The notes below the pieces were generated by a model. That model worked only from the letters and a program-made list of their open reading frames with translations. It was not told the origin of the DNA and did not search any database. A stretch of DNA of 64,000 bases from Hortaea werneckii (Eukaryota > Ascomycota > Dothideomycetes > Mycosphaerellales > Teratosphaeriaceae): contig JBAOKB010000077.1 in assembly GCA_037044905.1 (NCBI GenBank), forward strand, positions 248,001 to 312,000. The letters are read 5' to 3'. A program made the position numbers and the translations under genes. Numbering within the stretch: the first letter of the stretch is position 1; the number at the start of each line of letters is the position of its first letter. This document shows positions 11,709-23,771 of the stretch, piece after piece.

Positions 11709-13707
11709 GCGAACACTTCATCGCACTGACAGGTGAAGTCTTCTAGGAAACTGTATATATGTTTTTCCTTTTTCCCTTTGAAAGATTGGCGAAGCGTTAA
11801 GCAACCTGGGACCTGAGATTGTACGGCAGCTTTAATAGCGAAAGTAGATGTGTCTTTCCTTGCGAGGGCGTAGGAGGTACTTGCGACTGAAAGTCACCGG
11901 TCCATCCAATTCTACCGTGTAAACGATGACCGGCCTCGCGCAAGCATGGTACAGTAGCACACGTGCTCACGCAAAGCTTGGTTCTCCAACGTCAGAGCTC
12001 GCTGTATGCCTCGGCGATTCGGTAGTTACAGCGAGATTAGGAGCGACACTGAACCGTGGTGACATGAGACTGGTACCGCCTCATTATTTTCGTCAGCCCT
12101 GCAGTGCTCCCGAGAGTAAAGACTGGAACGCTACACAGAGTCAGAGCCTTAGCCGCAGCACTGACTGCAAATGGATACGCCCGCTGAAACCCTGCTGGCA
12201 CGCGAGATTTGTGACCGAGGTGACCCAAGGTTGAGGGTGTGCTTGGGTTTGAAAGCAAGAAGGTTGAAGGACTTGAAATTACTGTAATTCAAATTGCTGC
12301 ATAATACGGCTTCGTAGGTGTTATTGCTCATATTGCAGTGCGTAGGCATGCAGTAGTGAAGCGCAGCCGTTGGCGTCTTCCCAATAGTAATTATACTGTA
12401 GGAGCCTGGCCTTACCTTCCCCCGGTTGGTGATACAAACAGCATCAAGACCGAATCGGTTCTTCGTTGTCTGGGGCGGCCCGGTACTCGGGTTCATTAAG
12501 TTTTGCAGCGAAAGCATCGTCATCGTAGGAATTACGGAGGTACCATCCTTCTCGGAGGCCCAGAAGCACCGCCATGCTCGCCATTCTGTGGAAGTAGGCA
12601 GGCCCTGTACCGTTGGCTCTCAACCTCCGCGAGCCAGGTGCATGATGAAGTTCATGGCAGGAAAGTTCCGCCCCGATGATTTGAAAGACGTGCAGCCGGC
12701 GTACATGCTCGCTTGTCAACCACGCTGTGCGATTTCTGCAGTCTGCGAAACTTTGGTTCACTCTTGCGCGCCATGCCGGGAGCGACGACGCAAGTCCCAG
12801 GAGAGAACCAAGCGTTAAGTCTGTGGTATCGGCACGGATAGCAACAACGGTACAGTATCTCTGTCTCTCTTAAACACTCGCTCGCCTCTCCTTTCTCACC
12901 CGCACGCGCAATAATCAAAGTCGTTACAAGGAAGTCGGCTCAGGGAGCGGCGGTATGCATGCACCTTGCCTCACATCAGCAGCAGGAACATACCATTGTC
13001 GACCCTCTGGCCCTTCCATCTTTCCTTCTTCTGCTTCTCCCTCGTCGCTGACCTTGCATCACTCTTAGAAGCCCGTTACTATCGTCAACGGTGCCATACC
13101 ACTCGACTTAAGCGTGGCCTATCTTAGAAGCCGCACAGCTACAAGTGTGCCTTCCACTCCTTCCTCTCCTTCGCTTTGTAACAGTGGTGGTGGCTTCTGT
13201 CGCGCTCAACATTCCTTGGACCTCTTTACCCTTGCGCCTTGCTCGCTTGCAGCACCCTCCCAAGGCCAAATACCACAAAGCCCGCGACCTCGCCGACAAC
13301 TGGTTTGTTCGCCGCACGCAGGTAAGTCCGCCGCCTTCACACTAAGGCCGCTCCTCTTCCCGCTTTTACGACCACAGCAGATGTTGTACAGCGTGCAAGC
13401 CGGAAACCTTTGAGCTACGGCGTCACGGTCGACCGCACTGGTCGTTGCGGGTGGGTGCACTGTGTAGAGCATGGCGCTGACGGCTTTGAGCACACAGTGA
13501 CCGTGTGATTCGACCACCCCGAAACTCCGAAGACATAATACCGCTGCGCTCGAGACGTTCTTTGCTTACAGCACGACTACGACTTGCTGGACGATTGAGA
13601 GGCATGAGATACTCCTAACTCGCTTGCATGTGCAGTGGATATTCGTTGTCCTACCTTTGCAACGATAGGAGCCATTAAACCACTCGAACTTGCACCAACC
13701 TCGAAGC
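11709..13707. other. Intergenic, PCT1 to Tcp11-like gene
   Basis: 2.0 kb without a supported protein gene. A 105-codon minus-strand frame at 12444-12761 has no recognisable motif. The last 600 bp probably hold the 5' leader of the Tcp11-like gene, including a leader intron at 13322-13377. Confidence 0.45.
13322..13377 (+). other. Putative 5'-leader intron of the Tcp11-like gene
   Basis: A GTAAGT donor follows CACGCAG; an ACTAA branch-like site and a pyrimidine-rich tract lead to ACAG, 56 nt in all, the normal size here. The acceptor is followed by a second CAG (13378-13380), a tandem NAGNAG arrangement. The flanking frame reads through the junction for about 20 codons on each side but has no ATG upstream. 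I therefore read it as a spliced untranslated leader rather than a separate gene. An unannotated small gene with an earlier exon is possible. Confidence 0.35.
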
Positions 13708-15818
13708 ATGCATCAGCCACCAGGACAGCAATTGGATCGAAGGGATTCAATACCATGCTCGCCCACATCAACACGTGGAGGGCACGGCAATGCCCTTTTC
13801 AACGATGAGGCTTACCATGATGCGGCTCGGAGGGCACCGGGACAGTCCCCAAGTGTGACTGTAGGCAATGGGTCACAAGAGCAGGAGACAGCAGAATGGG
13901 ACAACGCATCACACAGTCAGGAGTCTGCTATGTCTTTGACCCCTTCATCCCTGGACTCACCACCATCACCACCCATCTGGCAATCACCCAACATGACAGA
14001 CCAAGAAATCGTATACGACATCTTCAGCTACATTCTCGAAATGCTGGAGCCGAACGGAGCCGATGCGTCATACTGCTACGAGCGTGCCACTATGGTGCCT
14101 CCGATTACGGCCGAATCTCTAGCAGAGCTGGATATGCACCGTATCATCAACAACCCAAAGCTGAGGCACGATGTCAACTTTGATCGTGATCTCCATTTCA
14201 GGCCTAACCTAGATGGCTCCAAAGGTCGGCAGAAAGTCAAATCCGCAGAACAGTACTGGCAAGCGCTGGAAGGAGAACTATTCATGCTCGCATTTGGTGC
14301 CCAGATGAAGATGCAGGCCGCCGACCCCAAAATTGTGGCGTATTGGGAGCGTGTATTGAAGCACAGTCAACGCAGGCTGCGCAGCATGTTCGAAGCCATC
14401 AGGGATATTCTCAAAACTTTGGTCCCGGATTACGAGCAGAAGACCGTAATCGAAAGACTGGACGTGGACCTAATCATGCAAGAGATCTCCAACGGCGTGT
14501 GCGACCTGCTCAGTCTCAGCACCTGGCTAACAAAGGTACTCAAAGCTCACTGCGCCCCATGCGAGACGATATGGTGGACGAGATGCAGCAAGACATAGAA
14601 GTCGGTGCACTTGAAGTCAGGCATGAGAAGTTGGTCAGCGGGCTCCGGCAACTGCTAAGCATCCTCGAGGCCATGAAGCTTGACGTCGCCAACCACCAGA
14701 TACGGCACATGCGTCCGTTACTCGTAGATGACACCGTCAATTTCCAACGCCACTACAATGCTCATCGTATTGCAACCGGCAAGATCGACGTCTGTAAAGC
14801 GCGCAAATGGTTCGATGCGGAGTTGGAACACCTGACCACACCAAGCCATCAAGCTACTCACTTGCAGGCTTTGACCTCAGCGCTCCTCAAAGATGTACTC
14901 TTCAACGAGAGCAATCCGATACCCCCGACATTCTACCTCGACTCGGATCGTCTCAAATGTATTCGACTTGATGTGCGCAGCACTGTATGCTACAGCCTCT
15001 GCCGAAAAGTTCTTGCTGAGCTTGCCCCGACCCGTGTCACCTCGTCCGAGCTCCTGCGCGCTCAGGGGGCGCTCCATGCCTCGATTTCAGCCATCGTCGG
15101 TATCTCAGGCCGCTTCAACGAGCGTATTGAGAACATTGCGGTCGAGATCGTCCGCATCCTCCTGATCTTGGAGGGCAGATATCCGCCACTCGATACTAGC
15201 TTGCTCGGCATAGTGGAGCAGAAGCTTGCTGTTGCTCTTAACCCAGCTTCGGAAGCCTTCGATCAGATTGCTAGGGACACCTGTGATCGGCTGCTGCCAA
15301 AGGTTACGGTGAGTGTGGAGGAGCACATCCGCTTATCAGCGCTCGATTTGCAGAACGCACTTATCACGCCTACCTCAAACCCGCTGCCTCCGCCTCCAAT
15401 TGGATTTGGTGCTGTGCTTGCGCCACCTGAACCGACGAGGAATTATGATCCGGACGATGACATCGTCCGACGAGTGACCCATGTCATTTGCTTGCACTGG
15501 AAAGTTTGGGCAGAACTGGTCTACTTGGCTCCAGAGAAGGCTGAGTCAGAGATGCCAGATGTGGAGAGTCCAATGTCACCCGAATCTTCTGAATCGCTGA
15601 GCCCGACAATGCCAATTGCGCGAGCGGTGTACGCACCTGGGAAGAAATGGCTCCCAGTTGGTGTTACCGTGACGGAAGTGTCGACTGGAATTCCAACTCC
15701 GGCCTCATCGCCTGAGACAAAGCCGGAGCAACATAGTCCAAGCTCGTCTTCGCAAAGCGATGGGCAGCAAGAACACGAGTCCCTGGATGCTCAACAACAA
15801 CAGAAGCACCCAACGTGA
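13708..15818 (+). CDS. Tcp11-domain protein (Sok1-like), frame broken
   Basis: T-complex protein 11 family; the yeast member Sok1 suppresses loss of protein kinase A, and the family is tied to cAMP signalling. A disordered N-terminus (residues 1-95) is followed by the Tcp11 domain, with WERVLKHSQRRLRSMFEAIRDIL and DLIMQEISNGVCDL. After LKAHCAP the frame breaks and continues in another frame with MRDDMVDEM, exactly as in relatives. The break lies in the run CCCC at 14555-14558; one more C restores a single 703-residue protein. The second half is helical and ends in a Ser/Pro/Gln-rich tail. The first true ATG is 13708; an earlier in-frame TTG at 13690 is not a credible start. Confidence 0.8.
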
Positions 15819-16536
15819 TTTCCGCCGACATCACACAACCTTCGTCAGGCCCCCACCCGGCGAACTTCTCTGCGTCGACACAGTCTTTTGGCATCTTGCC
15901 ACTTCTTGTAAACATACTTATTTCCTTACTTTTCTTATTGATGTTATCAGAATGTCCGGATAAAGCATGGCGATGGCGGAGTTATTGTCTTTTTGCTCAT
16001 TCGGCAACACGACGAGCTGCTTTCACACATATGGAGAAAAGGAGTTTTGGCCCGATAATACAAGTGGCCGCAGAGCATACGAAGGATGGGAGGTTCACCT
16101 GCTTATTGCTCTGAATGCAGAAAGATACCCGCCCTTGTTCTGCATGGGCTTCATGGGAGGAAGAGGTTGTCACATTAGCGGTACCTTGCTTGGGTAGCTA
16201 GCTCTAATACTATGCTGTAATGCTAGCTCTAATATTATGCTGTAATAATGCATGACTGAATATTCTTTGGGGTCTTCAAGTCCTTTCGGAAGTGTCTTCC
16301 TGCAAAATTTGCCTGCGTCTGCCCTTCACGTTATGTTTCGCAACTGCCTATCGAGGAAGGGCCGCTATCGGCACGTGCCCGGCTATCTTGCCATGACTTC
16401 ATTCTTAAGAATTTCAATTCCTGTCTAAGAACGTGTCGCATAGCCAACAGGACTCCGAAACAACATCAACAACGCACAACAGCTAATCGCGCAGCACGAC
16501 ACGCGATTGCGCTCGCCTAGGCTCAAACCGCTTACA
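15819..16536. other. Intergenic, Tcp11-like gene to CIA1
   Basis: 718 bp between two plus-strand genes. It holds the tandem 25-bp repeat listed separately and presumably the CIA1 promoter. No gene is seen. Confidence 0.5.
16197..16246 (+). repeat. Tandem 25-bp direct repeat, two copies
   Basis: The unit starts GCTAGCTCTAAT and ends ATGCTGTAAT; copies lie at 16197-16221 and 16222-16246 and differ at one position (C to T). It is AT-rich and sits in the 3' flank of the Tcp11-like gene. Confidence 0.85.
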
Positions 16537-17874
16537 ATGCCTTCTTCCCTGCAGCCTCTCGCGACACTAAATCCTCCCTGTAACGCTCGCACGTGGTCCA
16601 GTACGCCGCACCCACACCTCCCCATCATCGCCACAGCATGTTCCGACAAGACTGTCCGTATCTACTCCCTGCAGAACTTCCAGCAACAATCGACCATCTC
16701 GGGCGGGCATAAACGCTCGATCCGAAGTTGCGCCTGGAAACCGAACAGCAAAGGCGAGAGCGTCCTCGCAACGGGCAGCTTTGACGCCAGTGCCGGTATC
16801 TGGCGGCGGTGGGAGGAAGGCGGCGGCCAAGGCAAGCCGGCGGAAATCGATTTCACGGGTGGGCTTGCGGGGGGTGACGAGGATGACGACCAAGAGGACG
16901 AATGGAGATTCGCGGTCATATTAGATGGGCACGACTCGGAGATTAAGAGCCTGGCGTTCGCTCCGACAGCACCGCTGCTGGCGACGTGTAGTAGAGATAA
17001 GAGCGTGTGGATCTGGGAGGAACTGGAAGATGACAACTTCGAAACGGTAGCGGTCTTGCAGGAGCACGAGGGAGATGTCAAGTGCGTGGCCTGGCATCCC
17101 GGTGAGGAGTTGCTGGCCAGCGGTAGCTATGACGACAATATCAGGCTATGGAGAGAAGATGTGGACGATTGGGCTTGCTGTGCACTGCTAGCTGGTCACG
17201 AGGGGACTGTATGGTGGGTTGAGTTCGAGGACGCCAACAACATCTACGCCCTCGGCTCATCCGAAGGTCTCAACGAGCAGCAGCAAGCGTATGTGCAAAC
17301 TCGACTCAGATCAGGACCACGGCTCATCTCGTGCTCTGACGACATGACCATCCGGATTTGGCGCAAGGTCCCCAAGGACAAGCCAGAACAGTCTGCTGTA
17401 GGCACAAAGATGCCGAGTATCTGGAAGAACAACGATTTTGAAGAAGACTGGGTTGAGGAAGCCAGACTGCCTCAGGCGCACGAAAGACCGATCTACTCTG
17501 TAAGCTGGAGCAAGAAGACAGGCAAGGTTGTCAGCACTGGCAGCGATGGCAAGATCGTAGTCTACGAAGAAAGCTGGCGTAAGCCTCAAGCTACGAACGG
17601 CGGCACGGACGGCGATGTAGTCATGTCAGGTGGTACGCCGGCACCCGACGTTGAGGATTTGTCGGCATCGAAGGCCATCGGCAGTGAAGGACTCTTGGAG
17701 GGTCTGACAGAGTGGAATGTTGTGGCAGAGGTTGAGAATGCTCACGATGTCTTTGAGGTGAATCATGCTGCGTGGGCGCCTCGAGCAGACAAAGGCAAAC
17801 AAGTGGAAGAGGAGGAGGTTATCGTGAGCACTGGAGACGACGGAGAGGTCAAGGTCTGGAATCTGGAGACTTGA
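16537..17874 (+). CDS. cia1: CIA1, cytosolic iron-sulfur assembly WD40 protein
   Basis: Seven-bladed WD40 protein of the CIA targeting complex, which delivers Fe-S clusters to cytosolic and nuclear apoproteins. 445 residues from the ATG at 16537 (an in-frame TTG 30 bp earlier was ignored). WD signatures follow in order: TACSDKTVRIYSL, GSFDASAGIWRRW, TCSRDKSVWIWEE, SGSYDDNIRLWRE, SCSDDMTIRIWRK, TGSDGKIVVYEE and a last blade ending VKVWNLET. GGHKRSIRSCAWKP and HEGDVKCVAWHP are typical of Cia1. Acidic loops (GGDEDDDQEDEW) enlarge it over yeast Cia1 (330), as in other filamentous fungi. Intronless and unbroken. Confidence 0.85.
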   Translation: MPSSLQPLATLNPPCNARTWSSTPHPHLPIIATACSDKTVRIYSLQNFQQQSTISGGHKRSIRSCAWKPNSKGESVLATGSFDASAGIWRRWEEGGGQGKPAEIDFTGGLAGGDEDDDQEDEWRFAVILDGHDSEIKSLAFAPTAPLLATCSRDKSVWIWEELEDDNFETVAVLQEHEGDVKCVAWHPGEELLASGSYDDNIRLWREDVDDWACCALLAGHEGTVWWVEFEDANNIYALGSSEGLNEQQQAYVQTRLRSGPRLISCSDDMTIRIWRKVPKDKPEQSAVGTKMPSIWKNNDFEEDWVEEARLPQAHERPIYSVSWSKKTGKVVSTGSDGKIVVYEESWRKPQATNGGTDGDVVMSGGTPAPDVEDLSASKAIGSEGLLEGLTEWNVVAEVENAHDVFEVNHAAWAPRADKGKQVEEEEVIVSTGDDGEVKVWNLET

Positions 17875-18573
17875 TGCTGCTCCAATGCGCAAATTTCATG
17901 TCACGTCTGAGATACGGGAGAACTGATTCTAGGCGAGAGCCGTTCTGGGCTGCGCTATCAGACAAGAGTTAGTCCCTCGTTTCGGCCTCTGGTGCCGCCA
18001 AAGACATTTTGGCGTGAGGAGCGAGAGTTGCCCCGTCGTTTTGGCCATCAGCAGAACAGGTCGAGCCCTCGAAGAGTAAAGACTGTGACACTCAGCGGCC
18101 TGAACTTTGCTAAAGCATCAGCGCTTCTCTCCAGAGCCGTCGTTTGCAATGCGCATTGAAAGACTGCTTCTGGCTGATGTTTGATCTCTGATTTGACGCT
18201 CAAGGCAACAGCGCGATGTCGCATGTGGGAAAGGGGGTTTAACGCTACCTGCATTCCCCAATCGTTCTTGGCGATGCATTCGAGACGGACCAAACTACGT
18301 TGGTTGGGCAAACCAGCAACAATCAAGCATGCTTCGCAGTGGCAGGTCTTCACGAAGAAATGCTGTCATACACACCGTTCGTATCAAATAGTCCCTGCTA
18401 GACACGTGCTATGAAAGAATCGGCAACTCATCGTGACATACTCTGAACTGGATTCACTTGAGAAAGAGCACGGACAAAGTCTCAAAATCGTTTCAGAGTG
18501 AGAACGCAACAGATTCGCTTTTACATAATAACCCAGAAGTTCAAATCCATACAAGATCACCATATTCTCCACC
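17875..18573. other. Intergenic between convergent genes
   Basis: 699 bp between the convergent CIA1 and FMN-dependent dehydrogenase genes. No supported gene; it presumably contains both 3' untranslated regions. Confidence 0.5.
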
Positions 18574-19835
18574 TCAAAGCTTACTCTTTTCGGCTATAAG
18601 ATTGTACACAGGCGGTCCACTCTCCAACCAGCTGCGGTCTAGCTGTTCAACGCTCTGAATACCAGCAACGTTGAACATAATGTCCAGATCAGCCAGCAAG
18701 CTCTTCATGACGTGTCGAACACCAGTCTCGCCCATGATAGACAGGCCCCAGACCCACAATCGACCAACAAAGACGAACTTCGCCCCCAGCGCGAGCGCCT
18801 TGACGACATCCGAAGCACCCCGGATGCCGGAGTCGTACATGATGTACGTCTTGTCTCCGACCGCATCGACAATCTTCTCCAACGCGTCTAAGCTGGCAAT
18901 GGCGCCGTCAACTTGGCGGCCAGCATGGTTGGAGACGACGATGCCATCGCAGCCGATCTCAACACATTTCCTCGCATCCGCGACGCTCTGAATGCCTTTG
19001 ATTGCGAAAGGTTTCCCGCCGCTGATCTCCTTCCAGATCTTGATCAGCCACGGCATCTTCTCCCAGCTCCAGGCGCGGCCGTGCCAAACATTGTCGATCC
19101 ATTTCGCTCCTGCCCTGTTGGGTTCCTTTTTGGGATCGATGCCTTCTTCCGCTAGACGCTTCTGGAAGACGGGTCCGTCAGGCCGAGATCTGCGCCAATG
19201 CCGTGGTAGAAGGCGTAATTGGAGTTGTTGACGTCGTCGTGGCGCCAGCCCAGCTGCCATGTGTCTACAGTGAGGATGCAGGCAGTGAAGCCCGAGTTGT
19301 ATGCCCGCTTCAGGAGAGAGACAGTAAGCTCGTCATCATGGGGTATGTAGAGCTGGAAGAAACGCGGACCTTGCCCATTGGCTGCTCCGACGTCCTCGAT
19401 ACCTGTTGAGCCAGCTGTACTAAGGCAGTACGGGAGGTTCAGCTCCTTTGCCACTTTGGCAACCGGAAGTTCGCCAAGAGGGTGATAGATCTTGTTGATG
19501 CCGATAGGTGCAAATCCGATGGGCGCGGAGACTTTGTGGCCCCAGATCTCATGCTTGGTGTCTCGTTTATTGGTATCGACCAACATACGTGGGACGACCT
19601 TGTGACGGAAGAAAGCTTGTCGGTTTGCAAGGTGAGTGTACGACTGACCGGCATTGGAAGAGGCATAATACCATCCGCCTTCGCTCAGTCGCTCTTTGGC
19701 TCGCTCTTCAAGCTTGCCTGGGTCGGTGTTGAAAGGTGGCGTTTCGCCATCGTTGTCTCGCCAGAAATTCTCCCGTTGGTATTCGGCATACTCGGGGGTA
19801 CTGCGATATTGTTTGTTTTCGTTTTTGGTGTCCAT
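18574..19835 (-). CDS. FMN-dependent 2-hydroxy-acid dehydrogenase/oxidase, frame broken
   Basis: TIM-barrel flavoprotein of the glycolate oxidase / lactate 2-monooxygenase / flavocytochrome b2 family, oxidising an L-2-hydroxy acid. There is no heme-binding cytochrome b5 domain, so it is not a Cyb2-type enzyme. Motifs in order: APIGFAPIGI near the N-terminal third, FFQLYIP, ILTVDTWQLGWR, FAIKGIQ (FMN lysine), the active-site SNHAGRQVDGA histidine, and DSGIRGASDV with ALGAKFVFVGR for flavin phosphate. The frame breaks after GADLGLTD and resumes with VFQKRLAEEG. The break is at the run GGG (plus strand 19171-19173), where one missing base explains it. Restored length 420 residues. The substrate is unknown. 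Confidence 0.85.
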
Positions 19836-20932
19836 AGTGAGCGGAGATGTTCAGAGCTAGATAATTGAAATATCTGTGTTATCTCTTGGAATGAAGACTA
19901 ACGGGTGCAAAACCCGGCGAAAGAAAATGTTCTTGACTATATACCTACTTGAGCAGGTATAGAGATGCTCGCTCATCCGCAGCATCCGCGCAGTTGACAC
20001 CGGGTCGCCTATAGCAAGTCGGAGGAGAGACTCCCTGGAGGACATGACGACAGACTGATGATCTGAATCGGCGCCTCTGCGTGGTCCACCTGGTTGTTCA
20101 GCGAGCGACCCAAAAACAGACGGCCCCGGCCGAGAGCCAAGGAACCAGAGGAAGCTTAGCTTGCTTGCCTCTGATAGTCTCGATTCCTGCAGTCTCATGG
20201 TGTGCCATTAGAGACTTTGAGACACGCCACCAATCATCGCGATCGGCCTCAGCAGTGCGTTACGATGATCAGTCTCTCAGCTGTCGCATTGGGACAAAGA
20301 CGGTCCGTAGAAAAGGTATGAGAAGTCGGACAAGCCTACTGCATCATTCGCCACCCTTCCAAACGTGCTCCGCCATTGCCGCTCTCACAACCATGGAGCC
20401 ACGATTTGTCCGCTACAGCCGCAGGCCAACATCCAATCGGACTCAATGCAATACGACATAGCAATTGATCGCATGACGAACTCGTGCGGATCGTACAAGA
20501 TATAGTTTGCCTCAAAGCGCTTTGTCATACTGCTGTACGACCTTTGGAAGTAGGCCCTCGAAAGCCCAGCTCCATGGTGTATGCATAATGCAAGCAGCTT
20601 ACAATGGCTGCGGTAGAAGGAGCGGATGCTGAGAAAATTGCTTGCAAAAGAGGATTCACAGTCAGAGTCAAGAATTTGAATATGAGTATGTAAGCCACCA
20701 AAAGAATCGGCCAAAGACTGCCCAATCTGTTTCCATCAGGGCATGCTTCCCTTCTGCCTTGGCCGCTTTGACCATGTATGCATATTACCAGCGCCATGCT
20801 GAAATTGACACCAATTTTGTTCCGCTATGATCCGCCGCCCATTTCCTACCCGAAAGAAAGTCTGTAGTCGCTATGCCATTGGCAATTGCTTGCTTCAATC
20901 CACCTCCTTAGCAGAGCACAATCCTTGCCCTT
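19836..20932. other. Intergenic, upstream of the FMN dehydrogenase
   Basis: 1.1 kb between two minus-strand genes. Several short frames are open but have no start context, splice pattern or motif. I see nothing in it beyond the likely promoter and a 3' end. Confidence 0.5.
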
Positions 20933-22684
20933 CTAGAACAGGTCCTCAGCCCGCCGTCTCTGATTCCCACGACCTTTGATCCTGCCGTCGAAAAGGTCCT
21001 TGCCACCGGATCCAGGCTTGTTGTTGAGTGGGAAAAGCTCCTTCACCAGGGGGTTCTCAGTCTTTTCCTTGTTGCTCGCGCCTTTGAAGATGAATCCTCC
21101 ACTTTCGGCATTCTTGCCAGCGCCTTTAAAGCTGAACCCAGGGCCGTCATCCTGCGGCTGCGAACTTGACAGACTGGGACCAGTCTGCAGGCGTCCGTAG
21201 TTACTCTCTCCCTTGGGCTTGCCACTACCCATCCTTTCAAATAGGTCTCTCGGCTTGCGTTCTTGACGGTGACGGTCGTTGTTGCTGCGCGACTTTTGAT
21301 TATCTGTTGAGCGAAAGCCGTAAGTATACTGTGCTGGATTGTAGTAGTTGGCAGCGCCACCGAAGGCGTGGTTGCCAAGGGAATACCTACCCATACGTTC
21401 CGTGACTTGATTGACTTGACGATTGCTGTAATCCATGTCCAGGTCGTGCGCAGCTTGACGTTTGTGGTTCGGAAACAGCTCGCGAGAGCGCGAAGGCGAG
21501 GTGTATTCCGGAAATAGATCTGTGTTCGGACCATGGCCGTTACCCTGTGTGAGTGCAGTGCCGGAGGCGGCAGTACTACGATCAGCAAAAAGCTCCTTGC
21601 GCATATTGTCGCGAGCAGAGTGATTGTCCCTGCTGCTACGTGCACGAGGTGGGGTTGGGGAGCGAGCGCGTGGTGTGTGACGGCGAGGTTGCTCCTCTGC
21701 GAAGCCAAAACGGCCGTCTCCATCGCGCATTGGCGACGCACTGCGGTCGCGCAGCCTGCGGTTGTCCCTGCCCACCAACAGGTCCCCGCCTTGATTCCTC
21801 CTTCTCTTGCGACCTTGCTCACCGTCTCCACGCTGGCTTTCGGGCTGCTCGCTCCGCTTCACCTCAGCTTGCGGTTTGTCATCGTATAGATCCACATCGA
21901 AGCTCTCGCTTCCATCCCTTGAACGTCTCCTGCTGTATAGCTCGTCACCGACGTCCCTCTTCCTCTTGCTCTGTTGCGCCCAGCCTCTCTCCCTGTACTT
22001 CCGTTGATTCTCTTCCCACCTACGCTGCCTAAGCTCGGGGTCAAAGTCAGGGTTGTCGAGGTAGAACCGGCTGTGCAGACGCGCGTTCTTAGCCTTCACG
22101 TCTGAAGCGACGGCCTGTCTGACGAACAGCTCGACATCAGGAATTGTGTTCAGTGGCTTAGCTCTTCTCAGTATCAATGGATCGGTCTGCTCTTCTGCTG
22201 AGAACGCCTGGAGCGCCTCCTCGGCCGCGACCTCGGTGTCGTAGACGAGCTTGACTGCGCTATCGTTCACCCACTCGAGCTTCTTGTTCAGAAAATCTGT
22301 GGAGTAGTGTTCGGTGGCGTAGGCTTTCACATCCATGGGTTGAAAGCGGTCGACGCCTTGGAGGTAGATTTTGGTGGTTTCGGGTGTGTTCTCGTCGATT
22401 TCGCCTTCCTCTGCGGCTTCTTCCATGCCAGTCATGGAATCGAATGCATCGCTGGTGCCGTTTGTCTGCTACAGTCAACGAGTTAGATTGGGTTCGGGCA
22501 CAGGTTAATGTTTCGATGGGTGGCATACCGCATCAAATCTCTCGGCTTCTGCTTGAAGACGCGCAATCTCCTCTTGGTCGGCGCTGTAATCGACATCCAT
22601 GTCCATGTTCTCGGTGGCCATGTTGGCCGTGGTCGGTGCGGGATGAGGAGCTGTGACCGGCGCGACGTTGTTACTCACGACCAT
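20933..22684 (-). CDS. NCBP3-like nuclear cap-binding subunit
   Basis: Two exons, 22529-22684 and 20933-22468, giving 563 residues. The RNA-recognition-like module at about residues 75-140 has IYLQGVDRFQPMDVKAYA and the EWVNDSAVKLVY stretch, corresponding to the WLDD-containing region of nuclear cap-binding subunit 3. NCBP3 binds capped RNA and links to mRNA export. The first exon is acidic (MDMDVDYSADQEE). The rest is disordered, with Arg/Asp/Ser-rich sequence (SKRKRD, YSRRRSRD), expected for an RNA-binding tail. The intron is 60 nt with GTATGC and a tandem TAGCAG acceptor, either of which keeps the frame. Family assignment is fair; function in fungi is inferred. Confidence 0.65.
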
Positions 22685-23771
22685 GTACTCTCGGACCGGT
22701 GATGTGAGTCTGTTTCAGAAGCACCTAATTGACGATGATATGATTAGTAAGGGCATCCGACGCGAACGCCGACGCCAACTTGTAGGAGAAGTACGCGTGA
22801 ATGATGGTGGCAGCGGCCGCAGCAGCAGCAAGTGAGTGAGTGTGGGGTGTTGATTGGTGTCTGTCGCAAACTCGCGGGCAGCTGGCTTGAGAGGTGGAGA
22901 AGGTGATTGCGGCTCTGAAGCTGTCCATTGACGCCGATCCCCGCTGACGCAAAGCTGCTTAGCGTGTCACCGGCCCGTGCCTACCTACCTCCATAGCGTC
23001 GCCAGTGTCTGGGTCCAGCGAATACATATACACAGCTTGTACTGTGCAACAGCGATTTTACCGACTTGAGCATTACGATGCCATGTGAACGATGTAATGG
23101 CGCTGTACATGAATCTTTATATGTCATGTGATTTTCCGCACATGTCTAGCTGCAACTACCCTGCTGGTTTCGTCTAGAACAAAGACCTGACCACATGCTG
23201 CGAGCAGGTGCTAACCGTCCTCTCTTCAACGACATCCTTCGATCTTCAGCAGCCTGCCGTGATTGGACTCAGCCCACACGGCAACAGAACCCAGGCTGTC
23301 TGATGAGATGTACGTCTCATGTCTTCAGGTGACTCCCGTGAACATCTCAGCTATGCCGGAGTACAGTTAGTTTTGCTCCCATCATCTGGCCATTGTTCGC
23401 TCGAGGGTTTGCGGCGCTGCAAATAGCGCAATGGCCATGCCATGACTGGCCTCATGGAAGGAGGCTTCGAGAGCAGGCTCTGCTGGGCTTGATTCTCTGT
23501 CCCCCATTTTTTGAAGTTGTTGCAAACATCCAAAGGATCTTTATTCCTTCACCGGATGGGCCGCATTGATGTCGAATGGACAGGATCTGCCAACACTCGT
23601 ATCATTGAGTGAGTGAAGCTGCAGGCATGTCTTAAAGGGTCGGAAGCGTGCTTATTGGTGGCCTCCCTACCAATCTAGCATTTCAACCAATGCCGATGAA
23701 CAGCTTGAACTACCAGGTGGCAAAGAGTCCACCATCGGACAACTATCCTGCTCAGCCAAAACCATGTCGTC
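22685..23771. other. Intergenic, upstream of the NCBP3-like gene
   Basis: 1.09 kb. It contains the promoter of the minus-strand NCBP3-like gene. No open frame here has recognisable features. Confidence 0.5.

Noticed and set aside
12444..12761. Minus-strand frame of 105 codons
   Set aside because: Some protein-like composition, but too short and unsupported to call a gene.
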